A stretch of DNA of 64,000 bases from Streptomyces sp. TLI_146 (GCF_002846415.1 NZ_PJMX01000001.1:1984001-2048000); one strand, 5' to 3'. Counted from the stretch's first letter, positions 17,262 to 25,667 are shown. Made by a program: numbers and translations. Notes: generated from the sequence alone by a model not told the origin.

Positions 17262-18472
17262 GTGGTGACCCGGGGCTCGGCGCGCGGGGAGCGGCCCTGG
17301 GCGAGCGCGGTGAACGAGGAGGCCACCTCGGTCAGCCACTCCACCTCGTCGCGGAAGTCCTCGTACGGCGGGCGCGCCGGGATGTCGGAGGCGTCGGCCT
17401 GCTCGGCCCGCTCCTCGGGCGGACGGCTCAGCACGGCCCGCACCTGGAGCGCCTCGCCGAGCGGCGAGGTGGGGTCCTCGGGCAGGTCCAGGGAGCGGGC
17501 CTCGCGCGCGAAGTCGGCGAGCGAGAGCGAGGTGCGCAGGGTCAGCTGGCCGTCGCGGATCTCGATGACGCGGCGGTAGAGGCTGTAGTGCAGATCGCGG
17601 GGCGGGATGAGGTCGCGCGGCCAGGACCGCGGCGGGTCGAGCGCGATGTCCGGGGACGCCTGGTACAGCGCCCACCACAGCGGTCGCAGCCGCAGGTACG
17701 AGCGGTAGCTGCGCAGCCAGCCGAGCGCGCGGGTGATGTGGATGCCCCAGGACGGGATGGTCCAGCCGGTGATCTGGAGCAGGGCCCCGATGCTGCCGCA
17801 CGACCACTGCACGGGGTCGAGGGCGGAGCCGTCGAAGTGCAGCCGGGTGCCGGCGATCTGGATGCTGCGCGTGACGCAGTAGACCAGGATCAGGCTCGCG
17901 CCGAGCGTCACCGTCCGCATGCCGACCTTGAGCCATTGCCGGTTGGCCATCTTGGTGAACCGCAGGGAAAGCCGGACGGTCTCGAATTGGCCGATCGCGC
18001 AAATCACCAAATAGAACGACATGTACAGCGCGTATTCGCCGTGCTGAATACTGAGCAGGATCGTCGAGGTCGCCGTTTTGGACTTTGTCACGGGGCTCAC
18101 CGCGATGGACGCGGCCACCAGTACGCAGAGCGCGACACCGAAGAACAGCACCCGGCGCCGGGCCCGGAGCCGCGCCTCTTCGGGCGGGCACGACCAGTAC
18201 ACGAGCACGACCTGCTGTGCCGCGGTGAGCACGACCACCGCCACCTGCACGATGAGCGAGGTGACGTTGGGGCGGCCGAAGAGGGCCGAGATGTGCACCC
18301 GCAACGCGTCCAGATCGACCAGGAAGCTGATCCCGGAGCAGAGGAAATAGGTGCACAGCGCCCACAGGGCCGGGTCGTGCTTTCTGCGCAGCAGATCAGG
18401 CAGCCGGTACGCGAACGCCGCGAGGCCGCCGACGGCGCAGGTCCACGCCAGGAATCCGTAGACAGTGTTCAT
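17258..18472 (-). CDS. MAB_1171c-family putative transporter
   Basis: A 404-residue protein with about seven N-terminal transmembrane helices (to about residue 235) and a soluble C-terminal region. This layout and segments such as WSCGSIGALLQITGW and LRPLWWALYQASPDIAL fit the MAB_1171c family of actinobacterial membrane proteins. These are called putative transporters, but no substrate is known. ATG 18472 lies 10 bp after the stop of the ImmA/IrrE-like gene, and the TPR-like gene overlaps its end. Pairing with an HExxH protein is a recurrent arrangement in Streptomyces. Confidence 0.8.
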   Translation of the reverse strand: MNTVYGFLAWTCAVGGLAAFAYRLPDLLRRKHDPALWALCTYFLCSGISFLVDLDALRVHISALFGRPNVTSLIVQVAVVVLTAAQQVVLVYWSCPPEEARLRARRRVLFFGVALCVLVAASIAVSPVTKSKTATSTILLSIQHGEYALYMSFYLVICAIGQFETVRLSLRFTKMANRQWLKVGMRTVTLGASLILVYCVTRSIQIAGTRLHFDGSALDPVQWSCGSIGALLQITGWTIPSWGIHITRALGWLRSYRSYLRLRPLWWALYQASPDIALDPPRSWPRDLIPPRDLHYSLYRRVIEIRDGQLTLRTSLSLADFAREARSLDLPEDPTSPLGEALQVRAVLSRPPEERAEQADASDIPARPPYEDFRDEVEWLTEVASSFTALAQGRSPRAEPRVTT

Positions 18473-18482
18473 CTGTTGTCAT

Positions 18483-19055
18483 TCATCCGTTTTCCGGCTT
18501 CCCCACACCGTTCTCGATCCGGGCGACGACCTCGGCGGCCTCCTCGGGCACGCCCCAGGCGGGTTCGAGCCATCGCTTGGTGGCCCTGGCCAGGATCAAC
18601 GAGGCCATCGTCTCGGCCTCCTGCTCCTCGTCGTCGCTGTAGCGCGAGCGCATCAGCATGCTCTGGACGACCCCCGGTTCGACGTCGGTGAACAGCTGTC
18701 CCGCGTCCCCGCGGTCGAAATTCACGGAGCCGCGGTGCTGGAAGGCGATATGCGCCAGCTCATGGGCGATGATGTGTTCCTTGTGTGACTGCGATGCGGC
18801 CTTCTCGTAAGCGATGACGTCGAAGTCGTCCATTTTCAGCCAAAGACCGAAGAGATGGCGCTCGGGGAACGGCATCGGAATCAGATGGATCGGCCGCCGG
18901 TTCTGGACGCTGAGAAAGCGGTGCAGTTCCTCGATGCCGCAGCCGTGCTCCATGCCCCACTTCGCGAGCAGCGCCTCACAGGTGTGGCGGACCTTTTTCA
19001 GGCGGCGCCTGCGCCGACGGTCCTCCGCTGACGGTAACGCTGAGTCAGGCAGCAC
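18483..19055 (-). CDS. ImmA/IrrE-type zinc metallopeptidase
   Basis: A 190-residue cytoplasmic protein with a zinc-metallopeptidase motif HELAH (His98-Glu99, His102) and a downstream acidic stretch DDEEQEAETMAS that can supply the third ligand. ImmA/IrrE peptidases cleave partner repressors after a signal such as DNA damage or a mobile-element trigger. The usual XRE-type partner is absent from this strand and from the gene next to it. The start is GTG 19055. The gene begins a compact operon with the MAB_1171c-like and TPR-like genes. Confidence 0.85.
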   Translation of the reverse strand: MLPDSALPSAEDRRRRRRLKKVRHTCEALLAKWGMEHGCGIEELHRFLSVQNRRPIHLIPMPFPERHLFGLWLKMDDFDVIAYEKAASQSHKEHIIAHELAHIAFQHRGSVNFDRGDAGQLFTDVEPGVVQSMLMRSRYSDDEEQEAETMASLILARATKRWLEPAWGVPEEAAEVVARIENGVGKPENG

Positions 19056-19092
19056 GGAATTGACCTCACTGATTCAACGAGCCCGTGATTCA
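19041..19092. promoter_or_regulatory. Repeated TGAxTCA motifs upstream of ImmA operon
   Basis: TGATTCA occurs at 19070-19076 and again at 19086-19092, sixteen bases apart, just before the GTG at 19055 in transcription order. The related TGAGTCA lies at 19041-19047 inside the first codons. They may be operator half-sites. The 82-bp gap is the only room for this operon's promoter. Confidence 0.3.
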
Positions 19093-19137
19093 GGGCCCCT
19101 GATCCCCGCGGACAATGCGGCCATGATGCCATACCCC

Positions 19138-20325
19138 TCAACTCGCGAAAGATTGCCGTGAGTTCCGTTCGGCCGCGTGTGACAGCACCGCGCCGGTGCC
19201 CCTTTCGTCCGGGTCATGGTGAATGGGTGTGCGCGAGCCCGTCAGCGGAACTCCGCTCCCGCCGCGCCGCGCGGCGACGATCTCCGCGGCGATGGACAGG
19301 GCGGTCTCCTCGGGCGTACGGGCGCCCAGATCGAGGCCGATCGGCGAGCGCAGCCGGGCCAGTTCGCGCTCGCTGAGACCGGTCTCGCGCAGCCTGCGGT
19401 CGCGGTCCTCGTGGGTGCGGCGCGAGCCCATCGCGCCGACGAACGCGACGGGCAGCCGCAGGGCCGTCTCCAGGAGCGGGATGTCGAACTTGGCGTCGTG
19501 GGTCAGTACGCACAGCACCGTGCGCCCGTCGGTCCGCGTGCCCCGCAGATAGCGGTGCGGCCAGTCGACCACGACCTCGTCGGCCTCCGGGAAGCGCTCG
19601 CGGGTCGCGAAGACGGGGCGCGCGTCGCACACCGTCACGCGGTAGCCGAGGAATTTGCCGGTGCGCACCAGGGCCGCCGCGAAGTCCACGGCACCGAAGA
19701 CGATCATGCGGGGCGGCGGCACGCTCGACTCGACGAACACGGTGATCCGGCCCGCTCCGCAGCGCTCCCCGGTCTCCGCGAGGCCGAACTCCCCGGTGCG
19801 CCCCGCCTCAAGCAGGGCGTGGGCCTCCACCGCGGCCGCGCGGTCGAGGCCCACCAGCCCGCCGAGGCTCCCTTCGTACGATCCGTCGGGGCGTACGAGC
19901 AGGGCCCGGCCAAGGCGTCCGGCCGGGCCCGCGACCACCCGGGCCAGGGCGGCGGCCCCGCCCCCGGCGGCGGCCGCGAGCGCCGCCGCGACCACCGCCC
20001 GGTCCGGCGCGTCCCCGCGCACCGGCGTGACCAGCACGTCGACGACCCCGCCGCAGGTCAGGCCGACCGCGAAGGCGTCCTCGTCGCTGTAGCCGAACCG
20101 CTCGCGGACCGCCTCGCCGTCCTGGAGCGCCTGGACGCACAGGTCGTAGACCGCCGCCTCCACACAGCCGCCGGAGACCGAGCCGATGGCCGTGCCGTCG
20201 CCGTCCACGGCGAGCGCGGCGCCCGGACCGCGCGGCGCGCTGCCGCCCACGGCCACCACGGTGGCCACGGCGAAGTCCCGGCCCTCCCGCGCCCACCGGT
20301 CGAGGTCCCCGGCGATGTCAAGCAC
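19138..20325 (-). CDS. XdhC/CoxI-family molybdenum cofactor chaperone
   Basis: A 395-residue XdhC/CoxI-type protein. The N-terminal domain has SVSGGCVEAAVY, the conserved SGGCVE loop. The C-terminal Rossmann-like domain starts VFGAVDFAAALVRTGKFLGY and ends with FVGAMGSRRTHEDR and DLGARTPEETALSIAAEI. These proteins bind molybdopterin, help sulfurate it and load it into xanthine-dehydrogenase-family enzymes. GTG 20325 overlaps the end of the large-subunit gene by 8 bp, so it is the fourth gene of the operon, like PaoD behind PaoABC. Confidence 0.9.
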   Translation of the reverse strand: MLDIAGDLDRWAREGRDFAVATVVAVGGSAPRGPGAALAVDGDGTAIGSVSGGCVEAAVYDLCVQALQDGEAVRERFGYSDEDAFAVGLTCGGVVDVLVTPVRGDAPDRAVVAAALAAAAGGGAAALARVVAGPAGRLGRALLVRPDGSYEGSLGGLVGLDRAAAVEAHALLEAGRTGEFGLAETGERCGAGRITVFVESSVPPPRMIVFGAVDFAAALVRTGKFLGYRVTVCDARPVFATRERFPEADEVVVDWPHRYLRGTRTDGRTVLCVLTHDAKFDIPLLETALRLPVAFVGAMGSRRTHEDRDRRLRETGLSERELARLRSPIGLDLGARTPEETALSIAAEIVAARRGGSGVPLTGSRTPIHHDPDERGTGAVLSHAAERNSRQSFAS

Positions 20326-22483
20326 GCCGGCTCCCGTCCGGCCCAGTCCCGATCCCTGTCCCGGTCCTCGTCCCGGCCGACAGGACGCGGTCGGGGCGGA
20401 TGGGGAGGTCGCGGTAGCGGACGCCGGTCGCGTGCCAGACGGCGTTGGCGATCGCCGCCGCGGCCCCGACGATCCCGATCTCCCCGATGCCCTTGATCCC
20501 GACCGGGTCGTCCGCGTCCGGGTCGTCGACCCAGTCCGCCTCGATCCGCGGCACATCGGCGTGCGCGGCGAAGTGGTAGCCCGCGAGGTCCGGCCCGACA
20601 TGGGCGCCCGAGGCCCGGTCGCGGACCGCCTCCTCGTGCAGCGCCATGGAGATGCCCCAGGTCATACCGCCGACGAACTGCCCGCGTGCGGTCAACGGGT
20701 TGACGATCCGGCCCGCGGCGAAGATGCCGAGCATGCGCCGGACCCGGACTTCGCCGCTGGTGGTGTCCACGGCGACCTCCGCGAACTGCGCCCCGTACGA
20801 GTGCCGCTCCTTCTCGGGCAGCGCGGCGATCGCGGCGGAGGTGTCCGAGCGCGCCGTGACGCCCTCGGGCGGGATGTCGCCGCCGAGCGCCAGCCGTTCG
20901 CGCAGCTCGGCCGCGGCCGCCATGATCGCCCAGGCCCAGGAGCGGGTGCCCGTCGAGCCGCCGGCGATCATCGCGGGGCCGAAGTCGCTGTCCCCGATGC
21001 GCACCTGGACCCGGCCGGGCTCGACCTCCAGCGCGTCCGCCGCGATCAGGGTCAGCGCGGTGCGCGCGCCCGTCCCGATGTCGGCCGCGCTGATCCGTAC
21101 GGTGAAGGTGCCGTCCGGCTGCGCCGTGACGGCCGCGGTGGAGGGGGCGGCGCCCGCCGGGAAGGTGGCCGCCGCCGTGCCGGTCCCCAGCAGCCAGCGC
21201 CCTTCGCGGCGCACTCCCGGACGCGGGTCGCGCTCCGCCCAGCCGAACCTGCGGGCGCCCTCCTCGAAGCAGGCGAGCAGATTGCGGCCCGCGAACGGCA
21301 GCCCGGAGACGGGTCCGGCGGCCGGCTCGTTGCGGGCGCGCAGCTCGATCGGGTCGATGCCGCACCGCTCGGCGAGCTCGTCGAGCGCGGACTCCACGGC
21401 GAACGACCCGGGGGCCTCGCCCGGCGCGCGCATCCAGGTCGGCGTCGGCACGTCGAGCCGCACCAGCCGGTTGGCGGTGCGGTGCGCGTCGGCGCCGTAC
21501 ATCACGCGTCCGTACGCGGCGCTCTGCTCGACGAACTCCTTGACGGTGGAGGTGAGGTTCTGGGCGTCGTGCCCGAAGGCGCGCAGCCGTCCGTCGGCGT
21601 CGGCGCCCAGCCTGACCCGGTGCGCCGTGGGGCTGCGGTAGCCGACGAGGGAGAACATCTGACGGCGGGTCAGTACGACGCGGACCGGGCGGTGCAGCAC
21701 GGTCGCGGCCATCGCCGCGGCCACCTGGTGGGGACGGACGCCCTTGGATCCAAAGCCGCCGCCGATGTGCTCGGACAGCACGCGCACCGAGGCCGGGTCG
21801 AGCGAGAACAGCCTGGCGAGCTCGTCGGCCACCCACTTGCTGCCCTGGTTGGAGTCGTGGACCTCGAGGCGGCCGCCGTCCCAGCGGACCGTCGCCGCGT
21901 GCGGCTCCATGGGGTGGTGGTGCTCCTCCGGCGTGCTGTACCGCGCGTCCACGACGACGGCGGACGCGGCGAGCTCGCGCTCCAGGTCCCCCTTGCCGGT
22001 CTCCATGGTCTCGCGCGGCTCCGGGGTGTACGTACCGGGCCGGTCCGGGGCGAACTCGATGTCGTGCGGCTCCGTCTCGTACCGGACGACCAGCGCCTCG
22101 GCGGCCTCCCTGGCCTGTTCGGAGGTCTCGGCGACGACCAGCGCCACCGGCCAGCCCGCGCACGGCACCCGGTCGCTCTGGAAGAGCCCGACGATCGGGT
22201 CGGGCTTCCCCAGCAGGCCCGTGTAGTCGGCGTCGACGCGCGGCGCGTTGCCGTGGTGCAGGACGGTGAGGACGCCCGGCATGGCGAGGACCGGGGCACT
22301 CTCCACCGAGCGGATGCTGCCGCGCGCGACGGTCGACACCACCAGCCAGCCATGGGCGAGGTCGGCGAACGGGACCTCCCCGGCGTAGCGGGCCGCCCCG
22401 GTGACCTTGTCGCGGCCCTCGACGCGGGTGTGGGCGGTCCCCACGGCGCCGACGGCCCGGGGGGATCCGGCGGTCGTGGTCAT
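20318..22483 (-). CDS. PaoC-like molybdopterin subunit of hydroxylase
   Basis: A 721-residue large subunit of a xanthine-dehydrogenase-family molybdenum hydroxylase. It opens with RVEGRDKVTGAARYAGE, the standard start of YagR/PaoC proteins. Cofactor-binding loops include HIGGGFGSKG and MRAPGEAPGSFAVESALDE. The catalytic glutamate lies in GIKGIGEIGI, near residue 668. It oxidises an aldehyde or N-heterocycle with water as the oxygen source. ATG 22483 overlaps the previous stop (ATGA). The small size and the cluster-binding FAD partner favour PaoABC-type aldehyde oxidoreductase over true xanthine dehydrogenase. Confidence 0.9.
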   Translation of the reverse strand: MTTTAGSPRAVGAVGTAHTRVEGRDKVTGAARYAGEVPFADLAHGWLVVSTVARGSIRSVESAPVLAMPGVLTVLHHGNAPRVDADYTGLLGKPDPIVGLFQSDRVPCAGWPVALVVAETSEQAREAAEALVVRYETEPHDIEFAPDRPGTYTPEPRETMETGKGDLERELAASAVVVDARYSTPEEHHHPMEPHAATVRWDGGRLEVHDSNQGSKWVADELARLFSLDPASVRVLSEHIGGGFGSKGVRPHQVAAAMAATVLHRPVRVVLTRRQMFSLVGYRSPTAHRVRLGADADGRLRAFGHDAQNLTSTVKEFVEQSAAYGRVMYGADAHRTANRLVRLDVPTPTWMRAPGEAPGSFAVESALDELAERCGIDPIELRARNEPAAGPVSGLPFAGRNLLACFEEGARRFGWAERDPRPGVRREGRWLLGTGTAAATFPAGAAPSTAAVTAQPDGTFTVRISAADIGTGARTALTLIAADALEVEPGRVQVRIGDSDFGPAMIAGGSTGTRSWAWAIMAAAAELRERLALGGDIPPEGVTARSDTSAAIAALPEKERHSYGAQFAEVAVDTTSGEVRVRRMLGIFAAGRIVNPLTARGQFVGGMTWGISMALHEEAVRDRASGAHVGPDLAGYHFAAHADVPRIEADWVDDPDADDPVGIKGIGEIGIVGAAAAIANAVWHATGVRYRDLPIRPDRVLSAGTRTGTGIGTGPDGSRRA

Positions 22484-23472
22484 CGGGCGGCCTCCTCGGC
22501 GAGTTCGGTGAGCACGGCCACGACGAGATTGCGCATCAGCGTCACCTTGTATCCGTTGTGGGGCAGCGCCTCGGCGGCCGCGAGCTCCGCGTCGGCCGCG
22601 GCGGCGAAGGCGTCCGCGCTCACCGGTCCCCCCGTCAGCGCCCGCTCGGCGGTACGGGCCCGCCACGGCCGGGACGCGACCGCGCCGAAGGCCAGGCGCA
22701 CTTCGTGGACGACGCCGTCGCGCACGTCCAGGGCGGCGGCGATCGAGCCGATCGCGAAGGCGTACGAGGCGCGCTCGCGCACCTTGCGGTAGCGCGAGAG
22801 GGCGGCGACCAGCGCGGGCGGCAGGGTCACCGCGGTGATCAGCGCGCCGGGCGGCAGCGCGGTCTCCCGGTGCGGGCTGTCGCCGACCGGGAGGTAGAAC
22901 GCGTCGAGCGGCAACTCGCCGGGCCCGTCGGCCGTTTCGTAGGAGACGACGGCGTCGAAGGCGGCGAGCGCGACCCCCATGTCCGAGGGGTGGACGGCCA
23001 CGCAGTGCGCGGAGGCGCCGAGGATCGCGTGGTTGTGATGCTCGCCCTCGACGGCGGAGCAGCCGCTGCCGGGGGCACGCTTGTTGCAGGGGGCGGCGAG
23101 GTCGGTGAAGTAGCCGCAGCGGGTGCGCTGGAGGAGGTTGCCGCCGACCGTGGCCATGTTGCGCAGCTGGCCCGACGCCCCGGCCAGGACCGCCTGCGCC
23201 AACGCCGGGTAGCGGCGGCGCACTTCGGGGTGGGCGGCGAGGTCGCTGTTGGTGACGGTCGCGCCGATGCGCAGCCCGCCGTCCTCGGTCGCCTCGACGC
23301 GGTCGAGGGGCAGTTCGCGTACGTCGACGAGGAGCGCGGGCCGCTCCACACCGGACTTCATCAGGTCGACGAGGTTGGTGCCGCCGCCGAGGTAGCGCGC
23401 CTCGGGTTCGGCGCCGAGCAGCGCCACCGCGCCGGGAACGTCGACGGCGCGCCGGTAGCCGAACTCCCTCAT
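22480..23472 (-). CDS. PaoB-like FAD and [4Fe-4S] subunit
   Basis: A 330-residue FAD-binding subunit. The flavin motif is YLGGGTNLVDLM (about 27-38), followed by ATVGGNLLQRTRC. Cysteines at 119, 129, 138 and 157 (RTRCGYFTDLAAPCNKR, GSGCSA, AHC) match the insert that holds the extra [4Fe-4S] cluster in PaoB, which ordinary xanthine-dehydrogenase medium subunits lack. It passes electrons from the molybdenum site via the 2Fe-2S subunit to FAD. ATG 23472 overlaps the 2Fe-2S gene stop (ATGA), and its own stop overlaps the next start. Confidence 0.9.
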   Translation of the reverse strand: MREFGYRRAVDVPGAVALLGAEPEARYLGGGTNLVDLMKSGVERPALLVDVRELPLDRVEATEDGGLRIGATVTNSDLAAHPEVRRRYPALAQAVLAGASGQLRNMATVGGNLLQRTRCGYFTDLAAPCNKRAPGSGCSAVEGEHHNHAILGASAHCVAVHPSDMGVALAAFDAVVSYETADGPGELPLDAFYLPVGDSPHRETALPPGALITAVTLPPALVAALSRYRKVRERASYAFAIGSIAAALDVRDGVVHEVRLAFGAVASRPWRARTAERALTGGPVSADAFAAAADAELAAAEALPHNGYKVTLMRNLVVAVLTELAEEAAR

Positions 23473-24032
23473 GCCGCCGCCTCCGCCCCGGCCGCCGGGC
23501 CCTGGGCTGTCCCGGCTGCCCGCGCCACCGCTTCGACGATCGAGACATAGGCGCCGCAGCGGCACAGGTTGCCGCTCATCCGCTCGCGGATCTCCTCCGC
23601 GGTCAGCTGCGGCACGCCCGCCTCCGGCCGCACGTCGGCGGTCACGGCGCTCGGCCAGCCCGCCGCGTGCTCCTCGATCACGGCGAGGGCCGAACAGATC
23701 TGCCCCGGCGTGCAGTAGCCGCACTGGTAGCCGTCGAGATCGAGGAAGGCCTGCTGTACGGGGTGGAGCCGGTCGCCGTCCGCGACGCCCTCGATGGTGG
23801 TGATCTCGCGCCCCTCGGCGGCCACCGCGAGCTGGAGGCAGGAGACGGCACGGCGCCCGTCGATCAGTACGGTGCAGGCCCCGCACTGCCCCTGGTCGCA
23901 CCCCTTCTTCGTACCGGTCAGATCGAGGCGCTCGCGCAGGGCGTCGAGCAGCGTGGTGCGGTGGTCGACGGGCAGCGTGTGCTTCTCGCCGTTGATGTTC
24001 AAGGTGATGGCGCTGGACGTCGATGGGGTCAT
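23469..24032 (-). CDS. PaoA-like 2Fe-2S subunit
   Basis: A 187-residue two-cluster iron-sulfur subunit. Plant-type cluster ligands are Cys45, 50, 53 and 65 (GCDQGQCGACT, VSC). The second-cluster ligands are Cys104, 107, 157 and 159 (CGYCTPGQ, CRCG). ATG 24032 follows AAGG and is preferred to open sequence further upstream. No Tat signal is visible, unlike periplasmic E. coli PaoA, so the complex should be cytoplasmic. It is the first gene of the operon and faces the TetR gene across the operator region. Confidence 0.92.
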   Translation of the reverse strand: MTPSTSSAITLNINGEKHTLPVDHRTTLLDALRERLDLTGTKKGCDQGQCGACTVLIDGRRAVSCLQLAVAAEGREITTIEGVADGDRLHPVQQAFLDLDGYQCGYCTPGQICSALAVIEEHAAGWPSAVTADVRPEAGVPQLTAEEIRERMSGNLCRCGAYVSIVEAVARAAGTAQGPAAGAEAAA

Positions 24033-24164
24033 GAGCAGCCTTCTTTCGCGTGGTTGATGCGAAGCGCCGTCCATCGGAAACCTGCGGCGGGCACTGCGGG
24101 CGAAAGGCGGTCGGACGTGCACCGGCCGTCCACTCCGGGCGCGTCTGCCGCTATGGTGGACCTA

Positions 24165-24212
24165 AACGGACAGTTGTCCGTTATCCCCGAACCTAACGGA
24201 CAGCTGTCCGTT
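24165..24212. promoter_or_regulatory. Two tandem 18-bp palindromic operators
   Basis: Two near-identical palindromes lie between the divergent operon and tetR: 24165-24182 and 24195-24212. Each has arms AACGGACA and TGTCCGTT around a 2-bp centre (GT and GC). Arms are perfect in both, and centres are 30 bp apart, close to three helical turns, so two dimers could bind one DNA face. They are almost surely sites for the adjacent TetR protein. Confidence 0.9.
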
Positions 24213-24276
24213 TAACAAGAGCCGAATCCGCCGGGCGGCCCGGCGGCAGGTGCCCGCGCCTGCGGAAGGAGGACGA

Positions 24277-24864
24277 GTGCAGCAGAGGAAGGACGCGCCG
24301 TTGCGCTCGGACGCGCAGCGGAACCGCGAGCGCATCCTGGAGGTGGCGCTCGCCGAGCTGACCCGTTCGGCCGACGCCCCGCTGAGCGCGATCGCCAAGA
24401 AGGCGGGGGTCGGGCAGGGGACGTTCTACCGCCACTTCCCCAACCGCGAGGCGCTCGTCCTGGAGGTCTACCGGTACGAGGTGCAGCAGCTCGGCGAGAC
24501 CGCGGCCCAGCTCCTCGAAACCCGCGCCCCGGACCGGGCCCTGCGGGAGTGGATGGACCGCTTCGCCCAGTACTCGATGGCCAAGGCGGGCCTCGCCGAC
24601 GCGCTGGGCAAGGCCACCGCCCGGGGCACCCTGGCCGCGCTCGGCCACGGGCCGGTGACCGCGGCGATCACGCTGCTCCTGAACGCCAACGACGAGGCGG
24701 GCACCATCCGCCCGGGCGTGACCCCCGACGACTTCGTCCTCGCCATCGCCGGACTCTGGCAGATCGACCCGCACAGCGACTGGCAGCCCCGCGCCGCCCG
24801 CCTCCTCGACCTCGTCATGGACGGGCTGCGGGCGGGGGCGCCGGGCGCCGGGGCTCGCGGCTGA
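24277..24864 (+). CDS. TetR-family regulator of Pao-like operon
   Basis: A 195-residue TetR protein. The helix-turn-helix (about residues 10-55) contains RSDAQRNRERILEVA and KKAGVGQGTFYRHFPNREAL, a very standard recognition segment. The C-terminal ligand domain is variable. GTG 24277 has AAGGAGG at ideal distance, so I prefer it to an earlier in-frame ATG at 24250. It is divergent from the molybdenum hydroxylase operon, with the two 18-bp palindromes between. It probably represses both itself and the operon until an aldehyde or heterocyclic inducer binds. Confidence 0.92.
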   Translation: MQQRKDAPLRSDAQRNRERILEVALAELTRSADAPLSAIAKKAGVGQGTFYRHFPNREALVLEVYRYEVQQLGETAAQLLETRAPDRALREWMDRFAQYSMAKAGLADALGKATARGTLAALGHGPVTAAITLLLNANDEAGTIRPGVTPDDFVLAIAGLWQIDPHSDWQPRAARLLDLVMDGLRAGAPGAGARG

Positions 24865-24878
24865 GGCCGGTCCCGCGC

Positions 24879-24930
24879 AGCTCAGCCGAGAAAGCTCAAC
24901 CGAGGAAACTCAGCCGAGGAAACTCAACCG
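24879..24930. repeat. 14-bp tandem repeat across a stop codon
   Basis: Units 24879-24892, 24893-24906 and 24907-24920, with a partial fourth from 24921, differ at only one to three bases. The array covers the 3' end of the YjbQ-type gene, whose stop (24910-24912) lies inside it. Because 14 is not a multiple of three, each copy shifts frame. Confidence 0.85.
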
Positions 24931-25329
24931 CACCTGCCGCTCCGGGTTGTCCTTGTTCGTGTCGACCAGGCACACCGACTGCCAGGTGCCCAGCTCCAGC
25001 CGCCCCGCGACCACCGGCAGCGTCGCGTGCGGCGGCACGAACGCGGGCAGCACATGGTCGCGGCCGTGGCCGGGGCTGCCGTGGCGGTGCTGCCAGCGGT
25101 CGTCGGCCGGAAGGAGCGTGTGCAGCGCGGCCAGCAGGTCGTCGTCGCTGCCCGCGCCGGTCTCGATGACCGCGATCCCGGCGGTGGCGTGGGGCACGAA
25201 GACGTTCAGGAGGCCGTCGCCGCCGCCGGCCGCCTCGCGGAGGAACCGCTCGCACTCCCCGGTCAGATCGGTGACGGTCTCGGACGTTCCGGTGGTGAGG
25301 CGCAGAACGCGCGTGGTGAAGACGGACAT
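24910..25329 (-). CDS. YjbQ/UPF0047-family protein
   Basis: A 139-residue single-domain protein of the YjbQ family. The hallmark is LNVFVPHATAGIAVIETGAG, followed by the conserved HRHGSPGHGRDHVLPAF region with its histidines and a C-terminal GTWQSVCLVDTN strand. Some members have weak thiamine-phosphate synthase activity, but the true role is unresolved. ATG 25329 is the natural start; longer readings lack support. It is divergent from the sulfonate operon. The 3' end is embedded in a 14-bp tandem repeat. Confidence 0.9.
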   Translation of the reverse strand: MSVFTTRVLRLTTGTSETVTDLTGECERFLREAAGGGDGLLNVFVPHATAGIAVIETGAGSDDDLLAALHTLLPADDRWQHRHGSPGHGRDHVLPAFVPPHATLPVVAGRLELGTWQSVCLVDTNKDNPERQVRLSFLG

Positions 25330-25384
25330 GGCCCCATCCTCGCGCCCATCCGGCAAGATCGCGCGTCCGGCTGGCGAGACACCA

Positions 25385-25413
25385 TTGACCGGGTCCTGAC
25401 CGGTCGCTACCTT
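25385..25413 (+). promoter_or_regulatory. Promoter of leader peptide and ssu operon
   Basis: TTGACC (25385-25390), a 17-bp spacer and TACCTT (25408-25413) form a strong vegetative promoter. Transcription would begin about 7 bp after the -10 box, at or next to the leader-peptide ATG (25421). This implies a leaderless mRNA. Confidence 0.75.
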
Positions 25414-25420
25414 CGGCGCC

Positions 25421-25504
25421 ATGTTGCGTACAGCTCTGCTCACCACGCGCGGTCACATCGACCTGCTGCGGGTGGCCTCCGCCGCGTGTCCTCGCGGCTG
25501 CTGA
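25421..25504 (+). CDS. Sulfur-operon leader peptide (27 residues)
   Basis: A 27-codon open frame: ATG 25421, stop 25502-25504. The peptide contains LLTTRGHIDLLRVASAAC, a close match to the actinobacterial leader-peptide pattern (LLTxRxHIDLxRVASALC) found before sulfur-assimilation genes. Two cysteine codons fall in its last five, so ribosome stalling at low cysteine could govern downstream transcription. No ribosome binding site precedes it, and the promoter's predicted start coincides with the ATG, so it is probably translated leaderless. The 163 bp to ssuC include a small CCGCCG/CGGCGG hairpin (25634-25651). Confidence 0.85.
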   Translation: MLRTALLTTRGHIDLLRVASAACPRGC

Positions 25505-25667
25505 CGCCCTTTCAGCGCCTTCGCACGCTCCCCGTCCGGCTCGCCGTCCACCGGCTGAGCCCTGCCGTACGCGCGCCCCGCTGACGTCACCCCCCCGGGT
25601 CCGTCCGGCCGCGTACGCGCCCGCTCTCCCCGACCGCCGCCCCTACGGCGGCTTCCCTGGAGCCCTC

